NCBI RefSeq assembly: GCF_046271865.1
Contig: NZ_CP176580.1
Span: 3,720,001 to 3,784,000 of the forward strand
Direction of reading: 5' to 3'
Source of the DNA: Nitrincola salilacus
GTDB lineage: Bacteria > Pseudomonadota > Gammaproteobacteria > Pseudomonadales > Balneatricaceae
DNA length: 64,000 nt
Positions 43,245 through 53,755 of this stretch are shown piece by piece. The notes beneath the pieces were generated by a model. It had not been told where the DNA came from. It was given only the letters and a program-made list of their open reading frames with translations, and searched no databases. Numbering within the stretch: the stretch's first letter is position 1; each line of letters opens with the position of its first letter. A program made the translations under genes and the position numbers.

Positions 43245-44615
43245 CTACAGACTAACAAAAAAAGGTCGTCCCGACAATGAAAAAGGGCGCCAGATAAAAT
43301 TTAGCCCTGCAAAGTCAGCCAGCAGCTCCGTGTTGCAGATGCCCGGCACCGCCGCAATCTGGCCATCCAGCATCAATAGCGGCCACTCCTGCCTGAGCCA
43401 GGGCGGCACCCCAGCATCCTGAAACAACTGCTTCAGACTGACCGAAAACCCTTTCCCAAGGGGACAAAGCACCTCTCCGCCCGCCCGGTAGGCAAACAAC
43501 AGTTGTGGCAGATCCTCACTGGACAGGCCAGCCTCATCGGACAGAGCAGCATAGCTACCTGGTACTACCTCAAGCACACCGCCAGCAAGCTCAAGGGTCA
43601 CCGCCCTGTCAAGTGCTATCCGCACTTCCGCCGGAGCCAGCACCGATCGGGAGGCCAAATCAGGCTGCAACAGAAACAGTTGCTGACGATAGCGTCGAAG
43701 CAGAGACCGTCCGAGACGCAACTGCGGCTGAGCATCCTCTTTCGACTCCAGAAATTGCTGCCTGATCGACAGTAAATCCTTGCGATTCAAGGCATAGCCA
43801 GATTGCCCTACCCAATATCTGAGCAGATTATGCTGGCGTGATTCGGCCAGCTGTCTCAGGCCTGACAGATCAAGCGCACCGGATTCACTCTGCAGAGGAA
43901 GCAGATCCTGCCTGGCCAGCTGCTCCAGCAGATCACGCGCTTCAGTCATCATGGTAGCTGTATCACTGAGCCGTCGATCCAGATGAGACCAACGTTCACG
44001 CAGTGGATCCAGCACTTGATGGCGCAGAAAGTTACGATCGTAGTGCTGATGTTGATTGCTCGGATCCTCTATCCAGTCGAGACCCTGCTCTCTGGCCCAG
44101 CCTTCGAGCTGTGAGCGACTGAACGCCAACAGAGGACGCAGCAACATCGCCTGCCCCAGCCCGCGAGTGGCAGGGATCCCACAGAGACCATTGACACCCG
44201 CACCGCGTATGAGCCGATACAGCAGCGTTTCGCTCTGATCCCCGGCATGATGCCCGAGCAGCAGGCAATCGCTTGGTTCGAGCCATTCAGTGAATGCCTG
44301 ATAGCGGGCATCACGTGCCGCATTCTCAGAACGCCCCTCAGGCTGTACATGGATCACTGTGCAGGGAACACCTAACTGTTTGCTGAAGGCCTGGCAATGG
44401 GCTGCCCAGGCATCCGCCTCAGACTGCAACTGATGATGGATATGTAACGCGTGCAGAGAGGCAGTGGGAAAGATTTGGGCCGCAAGGGCCAGCAAAACGG
44501 TGGAATCGAGGCCGCCGCTGTAGCCGATGACCCAGCGACTGATCTGATGCTGATCAGCAAGCGCCTGTCGGCATTCAGTGAAAAAATCAGCTAGAAGATC
44601 CGACATGGCGCTCAA
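43245..44615 (-). CDS. tilS: tRNA(Ile)-lysidine synthase
   Basis: 456 residues. The PP-loop SGGLDSTVLL near residue 30 activates ATP to attach lysine to C34 of the CAT-anticodon tRNA-Ile, converting its decoding to AUA. The central TilS and C-terminal RPF-containing domains are present. Starts 13 bases after accA and is probably co-transcribed. tRNA gene for the substrate is not in this window. Confidence 0.95.
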   Translation of the reverse strand: MSAMSDLLADFFTECRQALADQHQISRWVIGYSGGLDSTVLLALAAQIFPTASLHALHIHHQLQSEADAWAAHCQAFSKQLGVPCTVIHVQPEGRSENAARDARYQAFTEWLEPSDCLLLGHHAGDQSETLLYRLIRGAGVNGLCGIPATRGLGQAMLLRPLLAFSRSQLEGWAREQGLDWIEDPSNQHQHYDRNFLRHQVLDPLRERWSHLDRRLSDTATMMTEARDLLEQLARQDLLPLQSESGALDLSGLRQLAESRQHNLLRYWVGQSGYALNRKDLLSIRQQFLESKEDAQPQLRLGRSLLRRYRQQLFLLQPDLASRSVLAPAEVRIALDRAVTLELAGGVLEVVPGSYAALSDEAGLSSEDLPQLLFAYRAGGEVLCPLGKGFSVSLKQLFQDAGVPPWLRQEWPLLMLDGQIAAVPGICNTELLADFAGLNFIWRPFSLSGRPFFVSL

Positions 44616-44627
44616 CAGGCACGCTTT

Positions 44628-45587
44628 TTAGTCTTCATGCAGACCGTAAGATAGCAGTCGCTTATAGCGACGCTCCAGCAGATCATCATGAGAAAAGCCA
44701 TCCAGACGATCAAGGGTTTCGAGCAGATGCTGTTTGATACTCTGAGCCATGGCAGCTGGATCGCGATGCGCCCCCCCCAGTGGCTCGGGAATGACCTGAT
44801 CGACCAGCCCCAACTCATGCAACCTTTCGGACGTAATACCCATCGCCTTGGCCGCATCCGAAGCGCGTTCAGCACTTTTCCACAGGATTGACGCACAGCC
44901 TTCAGGAGAGATCACCGAATAGGTACCATACTGAAGCATCAGCAGCTCATCACAAACACCGATAGCCAGCGCCCCCCCTGAACCACCCTCACCGATAACG
45001 GTGGAGATGATCGGCGTTCTCAGTTGGGACATCTTCGCCAGATTGTAGGCGATCGCCTCAGACTGGCCACGCTCTTCAGCATCAATACCCGGATAAGCAC
45101 CCGGAGTATCGATAAAGGTCAGCAGAGGTAGATTGAAACGCTCAGCCATCTCCATGATACGAAGCGCTTTGCGGTAGCCTTCAGGGCGTGGCATGCCAAA
45201 GTTACGCTTTACCTTCTCTTTGACTTCACGCCCCTTCTGATGACCGATCACAACGACCGGGCGACCATCCAGGCGCGCCAGACCACCCACGATCGCCTGA
45301 TCATCAGCAAAGTGACGATCACCATGCAACTCATCAAAATCATCAAAAGCCTGAGCCACGTAATCCAGGGTATAAGGACGCTGAGGATGCCGCGCCAGCT
45401 GTGATATCTGCCAGGCGCTCAGATCAGAGAAGATCGACCGGGTCAGCTTGCGGCTTTTTTCCTGCAGGCGCTCAATCTCTTCTGACAGATTGAGCTCTTC
45501 ATTACCCGCACCTACATGGCGTAACTCATTGATTTTGGCCACCAGATCTGCGATGGGCTGTTCAAAATCGAGGTAGTTAGGATTCAT
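44628..45587 (-). CDS. accA: Acetyl-CoA carboxylase carboxyltransferase, alpha subunit
   Basis: 319 residues. Transfers carboxyl from biotin-BCCP to acetyl-CoA in the first step of fatty acid synthesis, with AccD. The FEQPI N-terminus, DTPGAYPGIDAEERGQSEAIA and SVISPEGCASILWK are hallmark segments. About 100 bases separate it from dnaE, which may hold a promoter. Confidence 0.98.
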   Translation of the reverse strand: MNPNYLDFEQPIADLVAKINELRHVGAGNEELNLSEEIERLQEKSRKLTRSIFSDLSAWQISQLARHPQRPYTLDYVAQAFDDFDELHGDRHFADDQAIVGGLARLDGRPVVVIGHQKGREVKEKVKRNFGMPRPEGYRKALRIMEMAERFNLPLLTFIDTPGAYPGIDAEERGQSEAIAYNLAKMSQLRTPIISTVIGEGGSGGALAIGVCDELLMLQYGTYSVISPEGCASILWKSAERASDAAKAMGITSERLHELGLVDQVIPEPLGGAHRDPAAMAQSIKQHLLETLDRLDGFSHDDLLERRYKRLLSYGLHED

Positions 45588-45687
45588 GTGCTTCCATATC
45601 TTTTTAAAAGTAACTTTTTGAGTATAAATGTCAGAATTCTATTCAGCAGACGATTCTACCTGTTGCCAGCAGCGATCACCAGCCTGT

Positions 45688-48600
45688 TCATGAAGCGGAA
45701 TAGACCAGCGAAACGGCTTTATCGCCGAACTGATCTTTAAGCGCTATCAATAATTCATCACAGGCCGCGACACGCCACTTATCCCCCAGTTGCAACAGCC
45801 CCTGGGCGTCCTGACGGCGATAACGCAACGTCACCGGTAGTGTATCCGTCGGCGTGACATGACGTTTAAGCAGCTCGGAAAACTGCTTCATCTGCAGGCG
45901 GCCCAGCTGCTTCTCAGTACAATCAACCTGCAACGCCTCGGCATAGCGGGCCCGCGCCTGTGTCAGGGTCGCAACCGTATTGCCACGCACCTTGATGCCA
46001 CCATTATAGTCATCCTGTGCCACCTCGCCCTCAATGATCAGAATCACATCCCGCGCCACCAGATGCTTGAACTGCTCATAGGCTTCGCCGAAAAGTGTCA
46101 CCTCCATACGTGCACTGCGATCATCCAGCGTGATGAAGCAAAGTGGCTGACCTTTCTTGGTCTTTTTCATGCGCAGATCCACGACCAGGCCGGCCATCTT
46201 CTGCGAGCGCCCCCGTGCGGGCTGGATCTCGACCAGCTTTTTGCTGATCACATGCGACAGTTCACGCTCATACTCATCGATCGGATGACCGGTGACATAG
46301 AGCCCCAGCGTCTCCTTCTCGCCCTGCAGTCGTTCCTTGTCTGTCCACTCGCGGGCACGTGCGAATTCGATATAGGGATCAGACGGCGATTCAGCTTCGA
46401 CTTCACCGAAGAGATCGAACATACCAGCATCAACATTACGCGCTGCCTGATCCGCCGCCTGCAGCGCCGCGCCTATTGACTCCCACAGAACCGCTCTATG
46501 ATGTGTTCCCAGGCTATCCAGTGCTCCGCAGCGCACCAGCGCCTCAAGCACTCGTTTGTTCAGCTTTTTAGCACCGACGCGGGCACAAAAATCGAAAAGA
46601 TCAACAAACGGGCCACCTTCGCTGCGCGCTTCAACTATCGCCTCGACCGGCCCTTCGCCTACCCCTTTGATCGCCCCGAGACCATAGATGATCTCATTGG
46701 CATCATTAACGGTGAACATGAATTCACCGGCGTTGACGTCCGGCAGCTTGAGCGTCAGCCCCATCTGACGGCACTCCTCAATGAAGATCACCACCTTGTC
46801 GGTGTTCTGCATATCCGAGGACATGACCGCCGCCATAAAGGGGGCAGGATAGTGCGTTTTCAGCCACGCGGTCTGATACGAGACCAGAGCATAAGCCGCC
46901 GAATGTGACTTGTTGAAACCATATCCGGCGAACTTCTCCACCAGATCAAAAATATTACCGGCAAGCCCCACATCAATGCCGTTGTTCGCCGAACCATCCA
47001 GAAAGCCCTGACGCTGCTTGGCCATCTCTTCTGGTTTTTTCTTACCCATCGCACGGCGCAGCAGGTCAGCCTCACCCAGGCTGTAACCCGCCATCACCTG
47101 CGCAATCTGCATCACCTGTTCCTGATACAGGATAATACCGTAGGTTGGCTCCAGCACCGGCTGCAGACTGTCGAGCTGGTAATCGGTATGTGGCCAGGCC
47201 ATCTCGGCACGACCATGCTTACGGTTGATGAAGTCATCTACCATCCCCGACTGCAGGGGGCCAGGACGGAACAGCGCCACCAGAGCGATGATATCCTCGA
47301 AGCGGCTCGGCTGCAGACGACGGATCAGATCCTTCATGCCGCTGGACTCAAGCTGGAAGACCGCCGTCGTTTCTGCCCGCTGCAGGAGTTTGAAAACAGC
47401 CTGATCCTCAAGATCGATATGCTCAATCTCGATATCGGCTTCTCCCTGACGCCTGCGCAAGGTATTCACCGTTCGCAGAGCCCAGTCGATGATGGTCAGC
47501 GTACGCAGGCCAAGGAAGTCAAACTTCACCAGCCCGGCTTCCTCGACATCATTCTTGTCAAACTGGGTCACCAGACCCTGACCATGTTCATCACAATAGG
47601 TCGCGGAAAAATCGGTCAGCCGGGTCGGGGCAATCACGACACCACCGGCATGCTTGCCGACGTTACGTGTCACGCCCTCCAGCTTGTAGGCCATCTCCAT
47701 GATTTCCTGGGCCTCTTCGCTGCCGTTGACAAAGTCACGCAGCGCTTCCTCCTGCTCCCAGGCCTTGCCCAGTGTCATACCTACTTCAAAGGGGATCAAC
47801 TTGGAGAGGCGATCCGCCAGACCGAAGGGCTTCCCCTGCACCCTGGCAACATCTCGCACCACCGCCTTCGCGGCCATGGTACCGAAGGTGATGATCTGAG
47901 AGACCGCATCGCGCCCATAGGTCTGAGCGACATAGTCGATCACCTTGTCGCGATTATCCATGCAGAAATCAATATCAAAGTCGGGCATGGAGACACGTTC
48001 CGGGTTAAGGAAACGTTCGAACAGCAGATCATACTCCAGCGGATCCAGATCGGTGATCTTCTGCACATAGGCCACCAGAGAACCCGCACCCGAGCCTCGT
48101 CCCGGGCCGACCGGAATACCGTTATCCTTGGCCCAGCGGATAAAGTCCATAACGATGAGGAAGTAGCCGGGAAAGCCCATCTGGATGATGATATCCAGCT
48201 CAAAGTCCAGGCGATCCTCATAGACTTTACGCTGTTCAGCATAATCAGGTGCGTCCCGATCCAGCAGAACCTCAAGCCGCTCCTCCAACCCCTCTTTGGA
48301 TACCAGACGGAAATAATCATCCATCAACATCCCTTCGGGCACGGGGTACTTGGGCAGATAGTAGACACCCAGCTCTATCTCAATATTGCAGCGCTTGGCT
48401 ATTTCGACACTGTTGGTCAGCGCACTGGGAATATCGGAAAAAACCTCCGCCATCTCCTCGGCGGAACGAAAATACTGCTGATCCGAGTAAGCATGGGGAC
48501 GGGTAGGATCTTCCAGCGTCACGCTCTGGTTGATGCAGACTCGCACCTCATGCGCATCAAAGTCATCCTGACGCAGAAACATCACTTCGTTGGTGGCGAC

Positions 48601-49200
48601 CAGCGGACAGCCGGTTTCGTGCGCCAACTCGACGCTGCCGTGCACAACCTCTTCATCACCGACACGCCCGGTGCGCTGCACCTCCAGATAAAAAGCACCC
48701 GGAAACAGCTCCATCCATCGCTGCAATGACTCTCTGGCCAAGTCGGTATTGCCCGACAGCAGTGCACGCCCTATCTCACCTTCACGCGCACCGGACAGCG
48801 CAATCAGCCCTTCTGACTTCTCCACTATCCAGTCGTACAGGATAACGGCACGATCCTGCACCAGATTCTGCCCTTCGGCATAGGCTCGTGATACCAGCTC
48901 CATCAGGTTTCGATAGCCACGCCCATTGCGGACCAGCAGGGTTAATCTGGTTGGTTCCGCAAGTGGTTCGTCAGCATCATAGACCCAGAAATCAACCCCA
49001 CAGATCGGCTTGATACCGGTTCCCAGCGCCGCTTTATAGAACTTGATCAGCGCATAGAGATTGGTCTGATCCGTCACCGCGACAGCTGGCATCCTCTGGC
49101 GCGCAGCCTCGGCCACCAACTGCTTGACCTTGACCAGCCCGTCATAGAGGGAGTACTCCGTATGTACTCGAAGATGGACAAAACCGGGATCAGTCATCAC
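45688..49200 (-). CDS. dnaE: DNA polymerase III, alpha subunit
   Basis: 1170 residues. PHP domain at the N-terminus (LRVHTEYSLYDGLVK), family C polymerase core with the catalytic aspartates in MPDFDIDFCMDNRD, a helix-hairpin-helix region, and a C-terminal OB fold. Replicative polymerase that works with the beta clamp and epsilon subunit. It starts one base after rnhB. Confidence 0.99.
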   Translation of the reverse strand: MMTDPGFVHLRVHTEYSLYDGLVKVKQLVAEAARQRMPAVAVTDQTNLYALIKFYKAALGTGIKPICGVDFWVYDADEPLAEPTRLTLLVRNGRGYRNLMELVSRAYAEGQNLVQDRAVILYDWIVEKSEGLIALSGAREGEIGRALLSGNTDLARESLQRWMELFPGAFYLEVQRTGRVGDEEVVHGSVELAHETGCPLVATNEVMFLRQDDFDAHEVRVCINQSVTLEDPTRPHAYSDQQYFRSAEEMAEVFSDIPSALTNSVEIAKRCNIEIELGVYYLPKYPVPEGMLMDDYFRLVSKEGLEERLEVLLDRDAPDYAEQRKVYEDRLDFELDIIIQMGFPGYFLIVMDFIRWAKDNGIPVGPGRGSGAGSLVAYVQKITDLDPLEYDLLFERFLNPERVSMPDFDIDFCMDNRDKVIDYVAQTYGRDAVSQIITFGTMAAKAVVRDVARVQGKPFGLADRLSKLIPFEVGMTLGKAWEQEEALRDFVNGSEEAQEIMEMAYKLEGVTRNVGKHAGGVVIAPTRLTDFSATYCDEHGQGLVTQFDKNDVEEAGLVKFDFLGLRTLTIIDWALRTVNTLRRRQGEADIEIEHIDLEDQAVFKLLQRAETTAVFQLESSGMKDLIRRLQPSRFEDIIALVALFRPGPLQSGMVDDFINRKHGRAEMAWPHTDYQLDSLQPVLEPTYGIILYQEQVMQIAQVMAGYSLGEADLLRRAMGKKKPEEMAKQRQGFLDGSANNGIDVGLAGNIFDLVEKFAGYGFNKSHSAAYALVSYQTAWLKTHYPAPFMAAVMSSDMQNTDKVVIFIEECRQMGLTLKLPDVNAGEFMFTVNDANEIIYGLGAIKGVGEGPVEAIVEARSEGGPFVDLFDFCARVGAKKLNKRVLEALVRCGALDSLGTHHRAVLWESIGAALQAADQAARNVDAGMFDLFGEVEAESPSDPYIEFARAREWTDKERLQGEKETLGLYVTGHPIDEYERELSHVISKKLVEIQPARGRSQKMAGLVVDLRMKKTKKGQPLCFITLDDRSARMEVTLFGEAYEQFKHLVARDVILIIEGEVAQDDYNGGIKVRGNTVATLTQARARYAEALQVDCTEKQLGRLQMKQFSELLKRHVTPTDTLPVTLRYRRQDAQGLLQLGDKWRVAACDELLIALKDQFGDKAVSLVYSAS

Positions 49201-49201
49201 G

Positions 49202-49804
49202 TTAACCTTCTATCAGCAGTTCACGCACCGGCCGAAAGCTTCGACGATGCTCAGACAGCGCGCCAAAATTCCTCAGCGCCTGTAGATGTTCGGGTGTCGG
49301 GTAGCCCTTGTGCCGGGCAAATCCATAATCGGGGTACTGCTGATCCAATACAGCCATCTCTTCATCACGAAAGACCTTCGCCAGTATCGACGCGGCAGCA
49401 ATACAAGGCACGCGAGCATCCCCTTTAACGACAGGTTGTGACGGACAAGGTAGCGCTGGACAACGATTACCATCGATCAGCGCAAACTCAGCCAGCGGTG
49501 ACAGGGAGCCCACCGCACGCTGCATTGCCAACATGGTCGCATGCAGAATATTCAACTCATCAATTTCGGCAGGCGTAGCCCAGGCAACCGACCAGGCCAG
49601 CGCCTGCTCTCTGATCTGAATAGCCAACGCTTCACGCCGTGCCGCACTGAGTTTTTTGGAGTCGGCCAACCCCACAACCGGCCGAGCCGGATCCAGAATC
49701 ACCGCGGCTGCAACGACATTACCGACCAGCGGACCACGCCCCACCTCATCCACACCGGCAATCAAGTTTGTCGGGATATGATCCAACGTAAATGGTTCCA
49801 TCAC
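49202..49804 (-). CDS. rnhB: Ribonuclease HII
   Basis: 200 residues. Removes ribonucleotides and RNA primers from DNA. The catalytic acidic residues are in AGVDEVGRGPLVG and LIDGN; a further Asp/His motif follows the conserved AAASILAKVFRD. The start overlaps the lpxB stop by 4 bases. Confidence 0.97.
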   Translation of the reverse strand: MMEPFTLDHIPTNLIAGVDEVGRGPLVGNVVAAAVILDPARPVVGLADSKKLSAARREALAIQIREQALAWSVAWATPAEIDELNILHATMLAMQRAVGSLSPLAEFALIDGNRCPALPCPSQPVVKGDARVPCIAAASILAKVFRDEEMAVLDQQYPDYGFARHKGYPTPEHLQALRNFGALSEHRRSFRPVRELLIEG

Positions 49805-50958
49805 AACGTCCCCTTGTCTATCAGCAACTCGCTGATCGCCCTGGCCGCCTGCACATCGGCATCCAGCCTCAGGGACTGGTGCAACTGTGTAAATTCCGCC
49901 AACAGCGCCTGACGCCCTATCTGATCATCCAGCAGGCTCTCTATCTCATCCGCCAATCGCTGCGGTGTCACCTCATTCTGCAACACTTCAGGTACCAACT
50001 GACGTCCCGCCAGCAGATTTGGCAGTGACACGGAGGTGATGGACACCAGATAAGAGAGTATTCGGAAGGTTATCGGCGACATGCGATAGGCAACCACCAT
50101 CGGTCTCTTGCACAGCATCGCTTCCAGAGTCGCGGTGCCTGAGGCAATCAGAACCGCATCGCAGGCACATAGCGCCTGATGTGAGTTTTTCAGAACCAGA
50201 TGTATTTCCAGATCCTGGTACTGATTTTGAATAATGCGCTGCAGCTCATCATAGCGTGACTGACTGGCCGCCGGCAGCACAAAAACAAGGCCAGGACGTT
50301 TCTGCGTCAGAATACGTGCGGCGTCAAGAAAAGGGGCTGCCAGCTGGGTCACCTCACCAGCACGACTGCCAGGCAGCAACGCTATCACTTGTGCGTCATG
50401 ATCCAGCCCCAGAGAGGCACGGGCCGCATGCTGATCCGGCTGCAGGGGGATCTGATCAGCCAAAGGATGCCCCACAAAGGCCACACGTTGCTGATGCGCC
50501 TGATAAAAGGCCGCCTCAAACGGAAAGAGGGTCAACATCAGATCGGTATTGCGCTTGATTTTGTGCACACGCTTTTTGCGCCATGCCCAGACAGATGGGC
50601 TGACATAATGAACCGTCGTGACACCGGCTTCATGCATGCTCTGCTCAAGACCGAGATTGAAATCTGGGGCATCTATGCCGATGAAGAGATCAGGTGGCTG
50701 CTGCATCCAGCGCTTAACCAACTGACGACGTATTCCAAGCAGTTCACGCAACCGCCCCAGTACCTCGACCAGTCCCATCACCGACAGTCGCTCCATCGGG
50801 AAGAGGCTCTCACAGCCCTGAGCCTGCATCAGCTCCCCACCGATACCTTCAACCTGCATCTGGGGATATTGTTGCCGGAGTGCCTGAATCAGGCCAGCAC
50901 CCAGAATATCTCCAGATGCTTCACCGGCAACGATGGCAACCTTGAGTACGCGCGTCAT
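49801..50958 (-). CDS. lpxB: Lipid-A-disaccharide synthase
   Basis: 385 residues of a GT-B glycosyltransferase. Joins 2,3-diacylglucosamine-1-phosphate and its UDP form to make the lipid A disaccharide. AGEASGD and the SPSVWAWRKKRVHKI motif, together with the C-terminal SGTATLEAML donor-binding motif, are diagnostic. Confidence 0.98.
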   Translation of the reverse strand: MTRVLKVAIVAGEASGDILGAGLIQALRQQYPQMQVEGIGGELMQAQGCESLFPMERLSVMGLVEVLGRLRELLGIRRQLVKRWMQQPPDLFIGIDAPDFNLGLEQSMHEAGVTTVHYVSPSVWAWRKKRVHKIKRNTDLMLTLFPFEAAFYQAHQQRVAFVGHPLADQIPLQPDQHAARASLGLDHDAQVIALLPGSRAGEVTQLAAPFLDAARILTQKRPGLVFVLPAASQSRYDELQRIIQNQYQDLEIHLVLKNSHQALCACDAVLIASGTATLEAMLCKRPMVVAYRMSPITFRILSYLVSITSVSLPNLLAGRQLVPEVLQNEVTPQRLADEIESLLDDQIGRQALLAEFTQLHQSLRLDADVQAARAISELLIDKGTL

Positions 50959-50981
50959 AACACCAGGCTCATTGCAGCACC

Positions 50982-51758
50982 TTAACGGATGATGCCGCGT
51001 TCGGAGACCACCAGTGAATCGATCAGCAGCTGAATAACCGGGACCTGAGCAGCGAGAGATTGCAAAGATTGCAGCGCATCGGCAAAAACCAGATTCTGGC
51101 GATAAAGGATTTTATAGCCCTGACGTATCGCACGGATCTGTTCAGCATCGAAGCCGCGACGACGCAACCCTTCTGCATTGATGCCATGAGGTCTGGCGCT
51201 GTTGCCGTTAGCCATGACAAACGCTGGGATATCCTTCAACACGACACTGCCGGCGCCACACATTACGTGCGCACCGATATGACAGAACTGATGCACAGCC
51301 GTAAACCCACCCAGAATCGCGTGATCACCGACATGAACATGGCCTGCCAACGCCGCATTGTTCGCCAGAATAACATGATCACCCACCACACAATCATGCG
51401 CGACATGGGTATAAGCCATCAGAAGATTATGACTGCCAAGACGGGTCAGACCCTGATCCTGTATCGTGCCACGATGGATGGTGCAACCTTCCCGAATGAC
51501 GTTATGATCGCCGATCTCAAGACGTGTAGGCTCACCCTTGTACTTTTTATCCTGACACTCTTCGCCGACCGATGCGAACTGAAAAATCCGGTTGCTCCGA
51601 CCGATGCGCGTGGGGCCATTGATAACAACATGCGGGCCGATGACAGTTCCCGCATCAATTTCGACGCCGGCCCCTATGATTGTCCAGGGACCGACCTCAA
51701 CATCATCTGCAAGCCTGGCAGATGGGTCAACGATTGCCTGTGGATGAATCAATCTCAC
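50982..51758 (-). CDS. lpxA: UDP-N-acetylglucosamine O-acyltransferase
   Basis: 258 residues, left-handed beta-helix of hexapeptide repeats with the catalytic His in LLMAYTHVAHDC (about residue 125-130). First step of lipid A synthesis using a hydroxyacyl-ACP. Overlaps the fabZ stop by 4 bases. Confidence 0.98.
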   Translation of the reverse strand: MRLIHPQAIVDPSARLADDVEVGPWTIIGAGVEIDAGTVIGPHVVINGPTRIGRSNRIFQFASVGEECQDKKYKGEPTRLEIGDHNVIREGCTIHRGTIQDQGLTRLGSHNLLMAYTHVAHDCVVGDHVILANNAALAGHVHVGDHAILGGFTAVHQFCHIGAHVMCGAGSVVLKDIPAFVMANGNSARPHGINAEGLRRRGFDAEQIRAIRQGYKILYRQNLVFADALQSLQSLAAQVPVIQLLIDSLVVSERGIIR

Positions 51759-52192
51759 ACCTTCCTGTCAGCACACAGAATAGTAGCACTGCACACCAGG
51801 TTGCCATCAACACTGGCCTTGACATCAAACTTCCAGATACCACGACGATCAGAGATTACCCGGGCCTCCAGTTTCACCTGATCTCCCGGTACCACCGGGC
51901 GCTTGAAACGTAGATCATCAGCACCGACAAAGTAGTAAATAGAACCATCTTCCGGGCGTTTATTCATGGTTTTGAAACCAAGTATACCCGCCGCCTGGGC
52001 CATCGCCTCAACCAACAGCACCCCTGGCATCACCGGATGTCCGGGGAAGTGACCATTAAAATAGGGCTCGTTTACCGTGACATTCTTAATGGCAACAATC
52101 GACTCACCCGGTACCAACTCGAGAACCCGGTCTACCAGCAGGAACGGATAGCGGTGTGGCAGATATTCCCGGATTTCATTTACATCCATCAT
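51755..52192 (-). CDS. fabZ: 3-hydroxyacyl-ACP dehydratase FabZ
   Basis: About 145 residues. Hot-dog fold dehydratase of fatty acid elongation; catalytic HRYPFLLVDRV and the GHFPGHPVMPGVL loop are present. Three adjacent in-frame ATGs (52195, 52192, 52189) lie behind GAAGG; the middle one has the best spacing. The frame is open to 52261, but that part overlaps lpxD. fabZ start lies inside the last codons of lpxD. Confidence 0.96.
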   Translation of the reverse strand: MMDVNEIREYLPHRYPFLLVDRVLELVPGESIVAIKNVTVNEPYFNGHFPGHPVMPGVLLVEAMAQAAGILGFKTMNKRPEDGSIYYFVGADDLRFKRPVVPGDQVKLEARVISDRRGIWKFDVKASVDGNLVCSATILCADRKV

Positions 52193-53240
52193 CATTACAA
52201 CCTTCAGTAGAGTTTCGCTCGAGCGACTGTTCCAGTGTACGAACCCGCCTTGCCATCTCATCGAGTTGACGAAAACGGATCACATTGCGCTTCCATTGCT
52301 TATGAGGCCCCATCCCGATACCGGATGAATAGACACCCGGCTCGCTGATGGACTTGCTGACCATTGTCATGGCCGTAATATGGGTATTCGAAGCGATATT
52401 CAGATGCCCACCGATACCCGCCATACCGGCAATGGTACAGTGACTGCCAATTTTAGTGCTTCCGGCAATACCGGTACAACCTGCAATTGCCGTATGCTCA
52501 CCGATAACCACGTTGTGTGCAACATGGACCTGATTATCCAGCTTCACACCGGATTCAATCACCGTATTATCCAGAGCCCCCCGATCAATGGTGACGCCTG
52601 AGCCTATCTCAACATCATCTCCGATGCTGACACCACCTATCTGGTAAATCTTTCTCCAGGTGCCCGCTTCAGGTGCAAAACCGAAACCATCAGAGCCTAT
52701 CACGGCACCACTGTGGATAATTGCACGAGCACCGACTTCAGTACCGGGATACAGCACAACACCCGCCTCAATACGACTCCCCTGGCCGATATGACAACCT
52801 CTACCAATCACCGTATTCGCACCGATATAAACGTCTGCTGCGATAACAGCTTCTTCACCGATTACTGAGTGATGACTGATTTCGGCACTTGGATCAATTG
52901 CAGCACCAGCCTCAACAACCGCCGTCGCTGCAATACCGGGCCTCAGAGGTTGACGCCAGTCAAACAGAGCACTGAGCTTTGCAAAAGCAAGATAGGGATC
53001 TTTTACGACAATCGCCACATGACGAACGTCCTGAGCATGGTCAGCAGGAACCAGCACCGCGGATGCGCTGCTGGTTTGCAGATCTTTGAGGTATCGTGCG
53101 TTAGAAAAAAACGAAAGTTGCCCCTGGCCAGCACATTTCAATGTGGCCAGGCCCGTAATAACAGTTGTATCTTCGCCCTGAACACTGCCATCAACCATGG
53201 CAGCCAGTTCAGCCAGCGAATAGTGGTGCCTGGCTGTCAT
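52176..53240 (-). CDS. lpxD: UDP-3-O-acylglucosamine N-acyltransferase
   Basis: 354 residues. N-terminal uridine-binding domain, hexapeptide beta-helix with the catalytic His in LDNQVHVAHNVVIGEH, and a C-terminal helical extension. Third acyltransfer of lipid A synthesis. Somewhat longer at its C-terminus than average but within family range. Confidence 0.97.
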   Translation of the reverse strand: MTARHHYSLAELAAMVDGSVQGEDTTVITGLATLKCAGQGQLSFFSNARYLKDLQTSSASAVLVPADHAQDVRHVAIVVKDPYLAFAKLSALFDWRQPLRPGIAATAVVEAGAAIDPSAEISHHSVIGEEAVIAADVYIGANTVIGRGCHIGQGSRIEAGVVLYPGTEVGARAIIHSGAVIGSDGFGFAPEAGTWRKIYQIGGVSIGDDVEIGSGVTIDRGALDNTVIESGVKLDNQVHVAHNVVIGEHTAIAGCTGIAGSTKIGSHCTIAGMAGIGGHLNIASNTHITAMTMVSKSISEPGVYSSGIGMGPHKQWKRNVIRFRQLDEMARRVRTLEQSLERNSTEGCNDDGCK

Positions 53241-53251
53241 CAGTTTTCCAC

Positions 53252-53749
53252 TTACTGCTGGTTCAGCAGTTCTATGACACGAGGTGTCAGATCTATCGTG
53301 CCACTACTGTAGACGGTTGCCTGCTTGGCCAGAATGATATTGATATTTTCACCCTCAATCAGGGTACGAATTGCCTGATCAAGACGTGGTCTCATCTGTG
53401 CCAGAAACGCTTCTTCTCGCTCCATGCGCTTAAGCTGCAACGCTTCTCCACGCTCATGATACTCATTTACGGTCTTCTGGAACTGCAACTGCAAGCGATT
53501 CATCTCTTCTTCAGATGCCAGCCCCATATTTTGCTGAATTTTTTCGCGGACACCCACAGCTTCTTTTTCCAGCTCCAGCAACTGACTCTCCTCTGCTGCA
53601 AACTCTTTCTCAAGCTGTTCACTGAATGCAACTGCTGCCTGTGAGCTCAACAAAGCCTCTTGCACCCCAAGAACACGTATGGTTTCAGCCTGCACATGCA
53701 TACCGGCAGTCAACATAACCACTGCCAGACCTAACAAATATTTCATCAC
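53252..53749 (-). CDS. skp: Periplasmic chaperone Skp/OmpH
   Basis: 165 residues with a signal peptide cleaved after VQA (about residue 21). The mature part is mostly a long coiled coil (residues about 45-130) forming the tentacle arms that hold unfolded outer-membrane proteins. Sits between bamA and lpxD, its conserved place. Confidence 0.94.
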   Translation of the reverse strand: MMKYLLGLAVVMLTAGMHVQAETIRVLGVQEALLSSQAAVAFSEQLEKEFAAEESQLLELEKEAVGVREKIQQNMGLASEEEMNRLQLQFQKTVNEYHERGEALQLKRMEREEAFLAQMRPRLDQAIRTLIEGENINIILAKQATVYSSGTIDLTPRVIELLNQQ

Positions 53750-53755
53750 AACTCC

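Noticed and set aside
47188..48729. 513-codon open frame antisense to dnaE
   Set aside because: Arises from the codon bias of dnaE on the opposite strand; no family match and no ribosome site. Similar long antisense frames over eno (40419-41483) and alaS (27314-28219) were also rejected.
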